In this document: in pieces, positions 9,668 through 17,376 of the stretch
How positions within the stretch are numbered: position 1 is the stretch's first letter
How the letters are laid out: each line of letters starts with the position of its first letter
Source: Spinactinospora alkalitolerans
GTDB taxonomy: Bacteria; Actinomycetota; Actinomycetes; Streptosporangiales; Streptosporangiaceae
Direction: 5' to 3'
Length of the DNA stretch: 64,000 nt
NCBI RefSeq assembly: GCF_013408795.1
Contig: NZ_JACCCC010000001.1
Coordinates: 4,216,001 to 4,280,000, forward strand
Notes under the pieces: model-generated
What the model was told of the DNA's origin: nothing
Database searches by the model: none
Seen by the model: only the letters and a program-made list of their open reading frames with translations
Position numbers and translations under genes: made by a program

Positions 9668-10275
9668 ACCACGACCCCGTACTCGCCACCCTCACCGCGC
9701 CACCGCCCGCCGAGGAGGCGACGCACCGGCGGCTGCACGACCGGCTGACCACCGCAGCCCACGCCCAGGGGCTGCTCGACGTCGCCTACCGCACCGTCGA
9801 CTCCCCCCTCGGGACGCTGCTGCTGGCCGCCACCCCGCAGGGGCTGGTGCGGGTGGCCTATGCGGCCGAGGACCACGACGCGGTGCTGCGGCAACTGGCC
9901 GTCCGGATCAGCCCGCGCGTCCTGAGAGCGCCCGACCGCCTGGATACCGCCGCCCGCCAGATCGACGAGTACTTCCGGAAGCGCCGCACCGCCTTCGACC
10001 TGGAACTGGACCTGCGGCTCTCCCATGGCTTCCGCCGCCGGGTCCTGGCCGGTCTGCCCTCGATCGGCTACGGCGCGACCGCCAGCTACACCGCCGTCGC
10101 CACCGCCGCCGGCAGCCCCAAGGCGGTGCGCGCGGCCGGCACCGCGTGCGCGACCAACCCGCTGCCGATCGTGCTGCCCTGCCACCGCGTGGTCCGCAGC
10201 AGCGGCGCCATCGGCCACTACATCGGCGGCGCCCGGGCGAAGCAGCGCCTCTTGGACCTGGAGAGCACCGCCTGA
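9664..10275 (+). CDS. ogt: Methylated-DNA–[protein]-cysteine S-methyltransferase
   Basis: This suicide repair protein removes methyl groups from O6-methylguanine. The 203-aa product has an N-terminal ribonuclease-like domain (SPLGTLLLAATPQGLVRV) and the C-terminal active-site helix-turn region with LPCHRVVRSSGAIGHYIGG. The acceptor Cys is in PCHR, and the Asn/Arg-finger segment IGYGATASYTAVA precedes it. About 35 residues precede the domain. It is translationally coupled to the sigma factor upstream and followed after 13 bp by the Ada-like metal-binding gene. Confidence 0.95.
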   Translation: MNHDPVLATLTAPPPAEEATHRRLHDRLTTAAHAQGLLDVAYRTVDSPLGTLLLAATPQGLVRVAYAAEDHDAVLRQLAVRISPRVLRAPDRLDTAARQIDEYFRKRRTAFDLELDLRLSHGFRRRVLAGLPSIGYGATASYTAVATAAGSPKAVRAAGTACATNPLPIVLPCHRVVRSSGAIGHYIGGARAKQRLLDLESTA

Positions 10276-10288
10276 ACGAGGAGCACGG

Positions 10289-10552
10289 GTGCGGACCCAC
10301 ACGCTGATCGGCGCCGACGGCCGCCCCCATCGGAGCGCCGTGCCGGGAACGCTGGGCGGCAACCGGCGGGGGCGGTTGTACGGCCGGCTGGACTGCCCGT
10401 CGGCGCTGCGCGCCATCGCCAGGGGCGGCTACACCGCCGACCGGGTGTTCTTCGCCGACGAGCCCACCGCCGTCGCCGCCGGCTACCGGCCCTGCGCGGT
10501 CTGCCTGCCGGAGGAGTACGCCCGATGGAAGAGAGCGGGCGGGGACCGGTGA
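10289..10552 (+). CDS. Ada-type metal-binding domain protein lacking the acceptor Cys
   Basis: An 87-aa protein that aligns with the N-terminal zinc domain of Ada. It keeps three of the four zinc-site cysteines (DCPSALRAI and RPCAVCLPEEY). Compared with FCRPSCPAR in Ada, the local sequence is YGRLDCPSA, so the residue matching methyl-accepting Cys38 is Gly. It cannot repair methylphosphotriesters the Ada way, and may bind DNA or serve as a structural partner. GTG 10289 follows GAGGAGCACGG. Its place between ogt and tag supports a role in alkylation damage. Confidence 0.8.
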   Translation: MRTHTLIGADGRPHRSAVPGTLGGNRRGRLYGRLDCPSALRAIARGGYTADRVFFADEPTAVAAGYRPCAVCLPEEYARWKRAGGDR

Positions 10553-10738
10553 GGCCGCGAACGCCGCGGGGCCGAAGGCGCTCACCACCGGCGGCGGCTC
10601 CCGGTGCGTCCTGGCCTACCATGGCGTGCCCGAGGTGCCGTCCGGAACCGGCCGGTCCGGCCGCCGGATCGGTCCGACGCCCGCCCGCGCCCTTGTCCGG
10701 CCACCCCGGCCACCCGCCCCTCCCGTGAAGAGAGCCCC

Positions 10739-11431
10739 ATGGACCACAGCCCCTCCGAGAGCCGGGACGACCGTTCCGCCGCGCAGCCCTCCGAGTCCTC
10801 CTCCGCCACCGGGGCGGTGGTCGGCGAGGACGGACTGGCCCGACCGCCCTGGGCCGCCACCGATCCGCTGCTGCGCGACTACTACGACACCGAATGGGGC
10901 ATGCCCGTCCGCGACGAGCAGGGCCTGTTCGAGCGCATCAGCCTCGAGGCCTTCCAGGCGGGTCTGTCCTGGGCGACCATCCTGCGCAAGCGCCCGGCGT
11001 TCCGCGAGGCCTTCCACGGCTTCCGCCCCGACACCGTCGCCGCCTACACCGCCGACGACGTCGAACGCCTCATGGCCGACCGGCGGATCGTCCGCAACGA
11101 ACGCAAGATCCGCGCCGCCGTCGCCAACGCCCGGGCGACCCTCGCCCTGCGCGAGGAGGGCGGCCTGGTCGGCTTCGTCTGGTCGTTCCGGCCCGCGTCC
11201 ACCCCGGCGCCGCGCACCGTCGAGGAGATCCCCACCCGCTCGCCCGAGTCCACCGCCCTTTCCAAGGCGCTGCGCCGCAAGGGCTTCGCCTTCGTCGGCC
11301 CCACGACGATGTTCGCGCTCATGGAGGCCGTCGGCATCATCGACACCCACCTGGTCGGCAGCCACCGCCGCGGCACCTCCGGCGTGTGGCCCGCCCCGGC
11401 CAGCGGGGGCTCAGAGCGCGACCGAGGCTAG
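10739..11431 (+). CDS. tag: DNA-3-methyladenine glycosylase I
   Basis: Tag excises 3-methyladenine from DNA. The 230-aa protein has the family segments RDYYDTEWGMPV, LFERISLEAFQAGLSWATILRKR and GFAFVGPTTMFALMEAVGIIDTH. The N-terminal zinc Cys of E. coli Tag is absent and its C-terminal Cys pair is replaced by GSHRR, so the zinc snap is lost. The first ~40 residues are Ser/Glu-rich. ATG 10739 is preceded by GAAGAGAG. The TAG stop overlaps the priA stop on the other strand (11428-11431). The 186 bp before it contain no gene. Confidence 0.93.
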   Translation: MDHSPSESRDDRSAAQPSESSSATGAVVGEDGLARPPWAATDPLLRDYYDTEWGMPVRDEQGLFERISLEAFQAGLSWATILRKRPAFREAFHGFRPDTVAAYTADDVERLMADRRIVRNERKIRAAVANARATLALREEGGLVGFVWSFRPASTPAPRTVEEIPTRSPESTALSKALRRKGFAFVGPTTMFALMEAVGIIDTHLVGSHRRGTSGVWPAPASGGSERDRG

Positions 11432-13479
11432 AGCACCTGCAGCGGGTCCATCCGGATCTGGGCCTGGTGGTCGTCCTTGCGTGCGCTGCGCGCCGCGGCG
11501 GCGGCCTGCAGCGCACTGGTGAGGTGCCGGGTGGCGTTCCTCGGCACGCGCAGCAGGGCGCGCTCGACCTGGCCGGTTCCCTTCGGATCCGCGACCGGGA
11601 CGGGTCCCAGCAGTTCGGCGCCCTCGGGCAGGGCGAGGCCGTCCACGAGCTCGCGGACGCGGGCCGGTTCGCCGGTGACCGAGGCCATCGTGACGGCGGG
11701 GGGGAAGCCCAGCTCGCGGCGCTCGGCCAGCTCCCGCTCCGCGAAACCGGCCGGGTCCCAGCGGATGAGCGCCTGGACCACCGGCAGCGAGGCGTCGGCC
11801 AGCACCACGACCTGGCCGCCTTCGGTGGCCGGACGGACCAGGGCCGAGGCGTTGCACCAGCGCCGCAGCGCCTCCTCGGCGGCGCGCAGGTCGGCGCGGC
11901 CCAGCAGCGCCCAGCCGTCGAGCAGCACCGCCGCGGCGTAGCCGCCGGCGGCCGCGGGCTCCGCACCCGGCGTGGCCACCACCAGCGCGGGCCGGTCCCC
12001 GACCTCGGTCAGGATCTCCTCGCGGCCGGAGGTGCGCACCGGGACCGAGGGGAACGCCCGCCCCAGCTCCTCAGCGGTGCGGCGGGCCCCCACCACCGTC
12101 GCGCGCATCCGCCCGTGCTCGCAGTCGGCGCACCGCCACTCCCCGGCGATCCGGCCGCACCACCGGCAGTACGGCATCGCGTGCGCGCTGCGCAGCGCGA
12201 GCGGCCCCTGGCAGCCGGGGCAGCGCGCCGGTGCGCGGCACCGGGCGCAGGCCAGCGCGTTGAGGTAGCCGCGCCGCGGCACCTGGATCAGTACCGGCCC
12301 CTCCTGGGCGGCCTCGCGGGCCACGCGCAGCGCCAGGCTCGGCAGCCGGGCGGAGCGGGCGGCCTCGTCGCGGGCCAGCTCGGCGTCGTCGCCGGCGGCG
12401 CGCACCCGCGGGGCCCGGCGGCGCACGAGTTCGCGGTCGGCGGTCAGCGGGTGGGCCCAGCCCGACTCCACGAGCTGGGCGGAATCGGTCGTGCGGGTGA
12501 ATCCGCCGATCAGCGCGGCCGCGCCGGCGCGGTGCGCGCGCAGCGACAGCACCGTTCGGGCGTGCGGGTAGGGGGCGTGCGGATCGCAGTGGACGTCGTC
12601 GCCGTCGTCCCAGAGCACCACCAGACCGAGGTCGCGCACCGGCGCGAACATCGCGGCGCGGGTGCCCACCACCGCGCGGACCCCGCCGCGCAGCACCGAC
12701 AGCCAGCGGCGGTAGCGCTCGGCCGGACCGAGCTCGGCGGTGAGCGCGACGTGCCGACCGGGGCCCAGCCGCTCGGCCAGCGCAGCGTCCACGGCGGTGA
12801 CGTCCCTGCCGTCGGGGACCACGACCACGGCCCCGCGCCCGGCGGCGACGGCGGCCGTGACCGCGACGGCGACGGCGTCGCACCAGTCCGCACCCGGCAG
12901 TGCGCTCCACACCGCTCGGGGGGCGCCGCCCCCGCCCAGGGCGGTGAGGAAGGCCGGGCCGGCCGGGTAGTCCGACCACGGTCCGGGGTCCGGCGCGTGC
13001 GGCCCCGGCTCGTCAGGACCGGGTTCCGCCCCGGTCTCCTTCTCGACCCGGGCGTGGCGCGGCGGGACGGCCAGGCGCAGCACGTCGTTGAGGGTGCCGG
13101 CGTAGCGGTCGGCGACGGCCCGGGCGAGCCCGTGGATCTCGGGCGTGAGCACGGGCTCGGAGGAGACGACCTGGTGCAGGTAGGCGAGCTGGCCCTGGAA
13201 GTCCGACTCCTCGGCGCGCTCCAGCAGGAAACCGTCCAGGAGCTGGCCGTTGAAGCGCACCCTGACCCGGCACCCGGGCACCGCGGCCGCGTCGAGGGTG
13301 TCGGGCACCCGGTAGTCGAACGGCCGGTCGAGGTGCGGCAGCGGGGTGTCGACGACGATCCGCGCGACGGGCAGCTCCGCGGCCGGCCTCCGTTTGGGCG
13401 GGGTCTTCCTCCCGGCCGCCGCCTTCGCGCGGGGCACGTCGAAGAGGGCCCCCTCGTCGGGGCGGGGCTGCGCAGTCAT
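11428..13479 (-). CDS. priA: Primosomal protein N' (PriA), ATPase-degenerate actinobacterial form
   Basis: A 683-aa replication-restart protein. The N-terminal DNA-binding domain (about 35-140) starts ARIVVDTPLPHLDRPFDYRVP. The helicase core follows, then zinc cysteines in CARCRAPARCPGC, CRWCG and CADC, and a C-terminal domain. The Walker A position reads VVVVPDGRDV and the DEAH position reads LWDDGDDVH, so ATP hydrolysis is unlikely. Loss of these motifs is known for actinobacterial PriA. No Shine-Dalgarno precedes ATG 13479; a TAAGAC box 7 bases upstream suggests a leaderless message. Confidence 0.93.
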   Translation of the reverse strand: MTAQPRPDEGALFDVPRAKAAAGRKTPPKRRPAAELPVARIVVDTPLPHLDRPFDYRVPDTLDAAAVPGCRVRVRFNGQLLDGFLLERAEESDFQGQLAYLHQVVSSEPVLTPEIHGLARAVADRYAGTLNDVLRLAVPPRHARVEKETGAEPGPDEPGPHAPDPGPWSDYPAGPAFLTALGGGGAPRAVWSALPGADWCDAVAVAVTAAVAAGRGAVVVVPDGRDVTAVDAALAERLGPGRHVALTAELGPAERYRRWLSVLRGGVRAVVGTRAAMFAPVRDLGLVVLWDDGDDVHCDPHAPYPHARTVLSLRAHRAGAAALIGGFTRTTDSAQLVESGWAHPLTADRELVRRRAPRVRAAGDDAELARDEAARSARLPSLALRVAREAAQEGPVLIQVPRRGYLNALACARCRAPARCPGCQGPLALRSAHAMPYCRWCGRIAGEWRCADCEHGRMRATVVGARRTAEELGRAFPSVPVRTSGREEILTEVGDRPALVVATPGAEPAAAGGYAAAVLLDGWALLGRADLRAAEEALRRWCNASALVRPATEGGQVVVLADASLPVVQALIRWDPAGFAERELAERRELGFPPAVTMASVTGEPARVRELVDGLALPEGAELLGPVPVADPKGTGQVERALLRVPRNATRHLTSALQAAAAARSARKDDHQAQIRMDPLQVL

Positions 13480-13577
13480 CGTGCCAGTCTTATCAGAGCC
13501 CGGTGACGAACGGAGCGGGCCCGGCCCTTGCCGCTCTCCCCGCTCTCACCGGCCGCGCAAGCCGCTGAGCTGCGCGA

Positions 13578-14132
13578 TCACCCGATGGCGGCCGGGGAGC
13601 CGCCCTTGGCCCGGTAGAGGTCGCGCAGGAGGGCGACCTCGGCGCTGTGGTGGATGAACTCGCGGTTGATGTGCAGGGCCAGCATCGCGAAGGGGAACTC
13701 CGCCCACTCCGGCGGTTCGGCGGCGCCCACGGGCGCGGCCAGCGCTTCGGCGTCCAGAGCCGCCACGCCGGTCCGCCACTGCTCGTAGGCGTCGTGCAGC
13801 CGGATCAGCGCCTCCTGCGCGCTGCTCGGCCAGACCGCGGAGCGCACGGTCATGCTCCGGTCGCCGAAGTGGTGGTTCACCCGCGTCTCCAGCACGTCGA
13901 CGATGATGTGGCCGAGCCGCCAGGCGATCGTCGTGACCGGGGGCGGAGCGGGTTCGGGCCACTCCCCGTCGACCGTGAAGGAGCCGTCGGGCCGGCGGCG
14001 CACCGACCAGCAGTGCTCGACAGGTTCCCAGAAGAACTCCTCGTCGTCCAGCCCGCGCAGCCGGGGCCACATCGAGGTCTCCCAGTAGAACTCCAGTTGG
14101 CCCAGGATCTCGGCGGTCCAGTTCAGCGACAT
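13578..14132 (-). CDS. DinB-family protein
   Basis: A 184-aa protein with the four-helix DinB/YfiT fold pattern. It starts MSLNWTAEILGQLEFYWE. It carries three spaced His-containing helices: RLGHIIVDVLETRVNHHFG, then HDAYEQW, then HINREFIHHSAEVALLRDLY, which would form the metal site. DinB-like proteins act as metal-dependent thiol transferases or are uncharacterised. Substrate unknown. It stands alone between priA and a methyltransferase-like gene. Confidence 0.85.
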   Translation of the reverse strand: MSLNWTAEILGQLEFYWETSMWPRLRGLDDEEFFWEPVEHCWSVRRRPDGSFTVDGEWPEPAPPPVTTIAWRLGHIIVDVLETRVNHHFGDRSMTVRSAVWPSSAQEALIRLHDAYEQWRTGVAALDAEALAAPVGAAEPPEWAEFPFAMLALHINREFIHHSAEVALLRDLYRAKGGSPAAIG

Positions 14133-14191
14133 GTCTCTTCCATCTCCCCCGTTGGCTCGGCGCCCGTGCGACCGCGGCGCCGCCCGCTGCT

Positions 14192-15025
14192 TCAGGTCCG
14201 GCGCGCGACCCCGGCCACGACTCCGACCCCGGTGCCGGTGACCTCCTCGTCGGGGTAGGGCCACCAGGACATGTCGGCCAGGCCGGGCTCGATGAGCGCG
14301 AAGGGGTCGAACAGGGTGGCCGCCAGCTCCCGGGCGCAGGGGTCGCCGGGATCGGGCGGTGTGCGGGCGATGGCGATGTGGCCGCCCGGGCACATCGCCT
14401 CGTGCAGCGCGCACACGAGGTCGCGGGCCGCGTCGCCCTCGAGCCGCGGCGGGGGCGGCTCCGCCATCAGGACCGCGACGGGCTCGGTGAAGTCGATCCG
14501 GCCCCGGAGCCGGAGGTCCCCGATGAGGACGGCGGGGTCGGCGCCGTCGGCCTTGAGGACGGTCACGGCCCTCTCGCGCGACGACGCCCGGCCGTGCAGC
14601 GACACCACGGGGTCGGTGTCGACGTAGACGACGCGGGCGTCGGGAGCGTGCCGGCGGGCGGCGTGCTGGATGCCGTCGGCGGCCGGGAGCCGGGAGTCCA
14701 GGTCCACGAACTGCCGGATGCGCAGGTCGGAGGCGAGGTAGTCGACCACCCGCCACAGGAAGCCGCGTTTGGCCCGCTCGGTCCGCGGCCGCGCCGCCGC
14801 GGCGGGCGGCTGCTCCCGCCGGGGCCGCACCAGGTGGTCGTCGATCCGGATGACGCGCGGGCGCGCGTCGCCGGTCTCGGAGGCCTCGCGGCCGCTCCCC
14901 CGCGCGGGGGCTCCGTCGCCGCCTCCTGGAGGGCGCCCCGCCGCACCGGCGCCAAGGGCCGACGCGGCCAGGGGCGTCCTCCGGGACGGCCACGCGCCGG
15001 GGCCGCCCCCCGGTTCACAAGTCAC
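14192..15025 (-). CDS. Diverged SAM-dependent methyltransferase-like protein (PF04672 type)
   Basis: A 277-aa product whose middle (about 80-260) follows the actinobacterial 'S-adenosyl methyltransferase' family: LRIRQFVDLDSRLP, ARVVYVDTDPVV and EAMCPGGHIAIA. The usual N-terminal motif resembling YDYLLGGKDNF is absent. It is replaced by a Gly/Ala/Pro-rich stretch and IRIDDHLVRPRREQP, and the glycine-rich SAM loop reads DLDSRLP. Substrate binding may be altered. The exact start is uncertain; residues 1-55 are low-complexity and translation could begin later. Confidence 0.6.
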   Translation of the reverse strand: MTCEPGGGPGAWPSRRTPLAASALGAGAAGRPPGGGDGAPARGSGREASETGDARPRVIRIDDHLVRPRREQPPAAAARPRTERAKRGFLWRVVDYLASDLRIRQFVDLDSRLPAADGIQHAARRHAPDARVVYVDTDPVVSLHGRASSRERAVTVLKADGADPAVLIGDLRLRGRIDFTEPVAVLMAEPPPPRLEGDAARDLVCALHEAMCPGGHIAIARTPPDPGDPCARELAATLFDPFALIEPGLADMSWWPYPDEEVTGTGVGVVAGVARRT

Positions 15026-15145
15026 GATCGCGCTCCCCGAGCCGTTGGCTGGTCGAGGCTCGGCAACGGGAGGGAGGCGTGCGGCTCCGCCCTCCTATTC
15101 CCGTGACCCCTTCATTAGCGCTCGATGGTACCGCTTCCAGGAGAA

Positions 15146-15151
15146 ATTATC
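15146..15151 (-). promoter_or_regulatory. -10 box in an AT-rich spacer
   Basis: The 212-bp gap 15026-15237 contains an unusually AT-rich stretch (about 15100-15220). On the minus strand it includes GATAAT (15146-15151), a near-consensus -10, about 115 bp upstream of the methyltransferase-like gene. No good -35 is seen at 17 bp. Confidence 0.4.
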
Positions 15152-15237
15152 CGCTGCGAACAAAGGTGGATTATTGACGCCGGTTTCGGGCAGATAATTA
15201 CTTTTCGTCCTTTTTGAATTCGCGATCGGCGCCGCGG

Positions 15238-16572
15238 TCAGGACCGCGGGTCCGGGACCGGGGCGATCCGGCCGTCGACGTGGCCGTAGGTCCAGCGCGG
15301 GCCGCGCGCGGCGAGTTCGGCCACCGCGCCCACGAGCCGGTCGACGTGCTCCTCGGTGGTGCCCAGCCCCAGGCTCGCCCGCACCGCCTGGGAGTGGGAG
15401 GGCGGCAGCAGCCGCCGGGTCAGCAGGTGCGCGCAGAACAGCCCGTCGCGCACGCCGATGCCGTGCTCCGCCGACAGCGCCGCGGCCACCAGGTCGGCCG
15501 CCAGCCCGTCCACCACGAACGAGACGATGCCGACGCGGGGGTGGCCGGCGCCCCACAGGCTCAGGTCGTGCACGCCGGGGATCGCGGCCAGGCCGGCGCG
15601 CAGCCGGTCCAGCAGGCGCTGCTCCTGCTCGTGCAGGCGGTCCCGGCCGGCCGCCGACAGCGTGTCGCAGGCGGCGGCCAGCGCGACCGCGCCCAGGACG
15701 TTGGGGCTGCCGGCCTCGTGCCGCGCCGGCAGGTCGTTCCAGCGCACGTCGTCCTCTGTGACGTTCGCCGTGGCCCCGCCGCCGGCCAGGTAGGGCGCCG
15801 CGGCGCGCAGCCAGTCGGTCCGGCCGGCCAGTACGCCCGAGCCGAACGGGGCGTAGAGCTTGTGCCCGGAGAGTGCCACGTAGTCGGCGCCGCTGCTCGA
15901 CAGGCCGAACGCCCGGTGCGGGACCAGTTGGGCCGCGTCGACGGCGATGCGGGCTCCGGCCGCGTGGGCCACCTCGGTGAGCTCCTCGACCGGCCACAGC
16001 TCGCCGGTGACGTTGGAGGCCGCGGTCACGCACAGCAGCCGCGGCCCCTCGGGTGCGGTGCGCAGCGCGTCCCTGGCCGCATCGACCGCGGCGGCCGGGC
16101 TCGCGGGCAGCGGCAGCCGGACGACCCTTCCGGCCCTGCCGGCCCGGTGCTGCCAGGGCAGCAGGGCCGCGTGGTGCTCGCCGGAGAAGACGACGACGGT
16201 GCAGCCGTCGGGGACCGACCGGGCCAGCAGGTTGAGCGCGTCGGTGGTGCCGCGGACGAAGACCACGGCGTCGTCGCCGCGGGCCCCGACGAATCGGGCC
16301 ACCGAACGGCGCGCCCGCTCGTAGGCCTCGGTGCTGACCTGGGAGTGGAACCCGGCGCCGCGGTGCACGCTGGCGTAGTAGGGCAGCGCCTCCTCCAGCG
16401 CCCGGCGCACCGGGACCAGGCACGGGGCGCTGGCCGCGTAGTCGAAGTTGGCGTAGTCCACGTGCTCCCCCGTGACCAGGGGGATCCGCACGTCGGCCCC
16501 CACGACGCCGGTCTCGGGACGCTCGGCGCGGGTGGCGGGGGCAGTGGCGGGGAAATCGGCGACGGCCGTCAT
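15238..16572 (-). CDS. Class V PLP-dependent aminotransferase / cysteine desulfurase-like enzyme
   Basis: A 444-aa fold-type I PLP enzyme. Visible motifs are NFDYAASAP at the N terminus, FVRGTTDALNLLA and SGEHHAALLPW. The PLP lysine lies in ALSGHKLYAPFGSGVL, with DAAQLVPH just before it. Relatives include selenocysteine lyases and cysteine desulfurases. A SAM-IV riboswitch in its leader places it in sulfur amino-acid metabolism. No catalytic mobile-loop Cys can be assigned with confidence, so desulfurase activity is inference. ATG 16572 is preceded by GGAGGTGCCCTG. Confidence 0.85.
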   Translation of the reverse strand: MTAVADFPATAPATRAERPETGVVGADVRIPLVTGEHVDYANFDYAASAPCLVPVRRALEEALPYYASVHRGAGFHSQVSTEAYERARRSVARFVGARGDDAVVFVRGTTDALNLLARSVPDGCTVVVFSGEHHAALLPWQHRAGRAGRVVRLPLPASPAAAVDAARDALRTAPEGPRLLCVTAASNVTGELWPVEELTEVAHAAGARIAVDAAQLVPHRAFGLSSSGADYVALSGHKLYAPFGSGVLAGRTDWLRAAAPYLAGGGATANVTEDDVRWNDLPARHEAGSPNVLGAVALAAACDTLSAAGRDRLHEQEQRLLDRLRAGLAAIPGVHDLSLWGAGHPRVGIVSFVVDGLAADLVAAALSAEHGIGVRDGLFCAHLLTRRLLPPSHSQAVRASLGLGTTEEHVDRLVGAVAELAARGPRWTYGHVDGRIAPVPDPRS

Positions 16573-16639
16573 CAGGGCACCTCCATGGGGTCGGGGGACC
16601 CCAGGGCGCACGGTCGTGCTGCCACGGGACGGGGTCCGC

Positions 16640-16758
16640 GCTTGTCCGACACGGTTACGGTCGTGTCTTGACCTGGTCCTCACCCGGGGCACCCCACCGC
16701 GGAAGGAGGGTTGCCGGCCAGCAAGCCGGGGCTTGACGCTGGCACTCATGACCTGCGC
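16640..16758 (-). promoter_or_regulatory. SAM-IV riboswitch
   Basis: On the minus strand the leader reads GGTCATGAGTGCCAGCGTCA, then AGCCCCGGCTTGCTGG, CCGGCAACCCTCC, CGCGGTGGGGTGCCCCGGGT and GAGGACCAGGTC. This is the core and pseudoknot-side pattern of the actinobacterial SAM-IV class. It lies between a -10 box and the class V PLP enzyme, so that gene is expected to be shut off by S-adenosylmethionine. The precise 3' boundary is approximate. Confidence 0.85.
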
Positions 16759-16762
16759 GCCA

Positions 16763-16768
16763 CTATAG
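16763..16768 (-). promoter_or_regulatory. -10 box of the SAM-IV-controlled gene
   Basis: TATAGT on the minus strand lies 5-6 bases before the riboswitch, so transcription would begin just at the aptamer's 5' end. No clear -35 was identified. Confidence 0.6.
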
Positions 16769-16999
16769 CGCACGGCGGAGCGGGCGCTCACGGGGGCGGT
16801 TTCCGTCCGGCCGTCCTGCCGCGTCCGCCGGCCGCCCCCGCGCCGCGTGCCGGGGAGATTGACAGCGGCATCCGGGCATCGGCGATACTGGGAGGGCCTG
16901 CCCTCCGCTGAGGGCGGCCGGTTCCCCCGGCCGTCCCGCCAGGCGCGAGACTCCAGTGCGACGGAGTATTCGCATGCCCATCGGAGGGACTCGACCATC

Positions 17000-17365
17000 G
17001 TGCACGGACACGACCAGATCCGGCATCTCTTCACCAACCCCGACGTCGTCCTCGTCTCCGGCTACGCCCGGTTGCCCGACACCGTGGCCGGCCACTCGCA
17101 GTACGAGCGGCTGGGGGTCGTGCTCGCCGTCGACCTCTCCGACGGCCGGATCGTCGCCGCGGACACCACCCTGCTGACCGACCTCGCCAAGGAGTTCTTC
17201 CGCGCCCTCGTCGAAGGGTTGTCGGTCACCGAGGACATCGCCGAGATCGTGCACCGGGTGCAGACCCGCTACGCCGGCCAGTCCGGGGCCGCCCTGGCGA
17301 CCGCACTGCGCCGCTGCCTCGAGACCTGCTACCAGCTCCGCGACTCCCACGGCCCGAAGGAGTAG
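17000..17365 (+). CDS. DUF3870 domain-containing protein
   Basis: A 121-aa protein matching the DUF3870 pattern: VLVSGYARLPDTVAGHSQYERLG, GRIVAADTTLLTDLAKEFF and a C-terminal YAGQSGAALATALRRCLETCY. The biochemical role is unknown. GTG 17000 is chosen because GGAGGG lies 11 bases before it and homology begins there. It ends one base into the possible GTG start of the CoA-transferase gene, so it heads the same operon as the glutarate genes. Confidence 0.8.
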   Translation: MHGHDQIRHLFTNPDVVLVSGYARLPDTVAGHSQYERLGVVLAVDLSDGRIVAADTTLLTDLAKEFFRALVEGLSVTEDIAEIVHRVQTRYAGQSGAALATALRRCLETCYQLRDSHGPKE

Positions 17366-17376
17366 TGCACCAGACG

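Noticed and set aside
16053-16768. Small plus-strand frames over the PLP enzyme and its riboswitch
   Set aside because: They cover the minus-strand gene and the SAM-IV aptamer and have no ribosome-binding site or homology.
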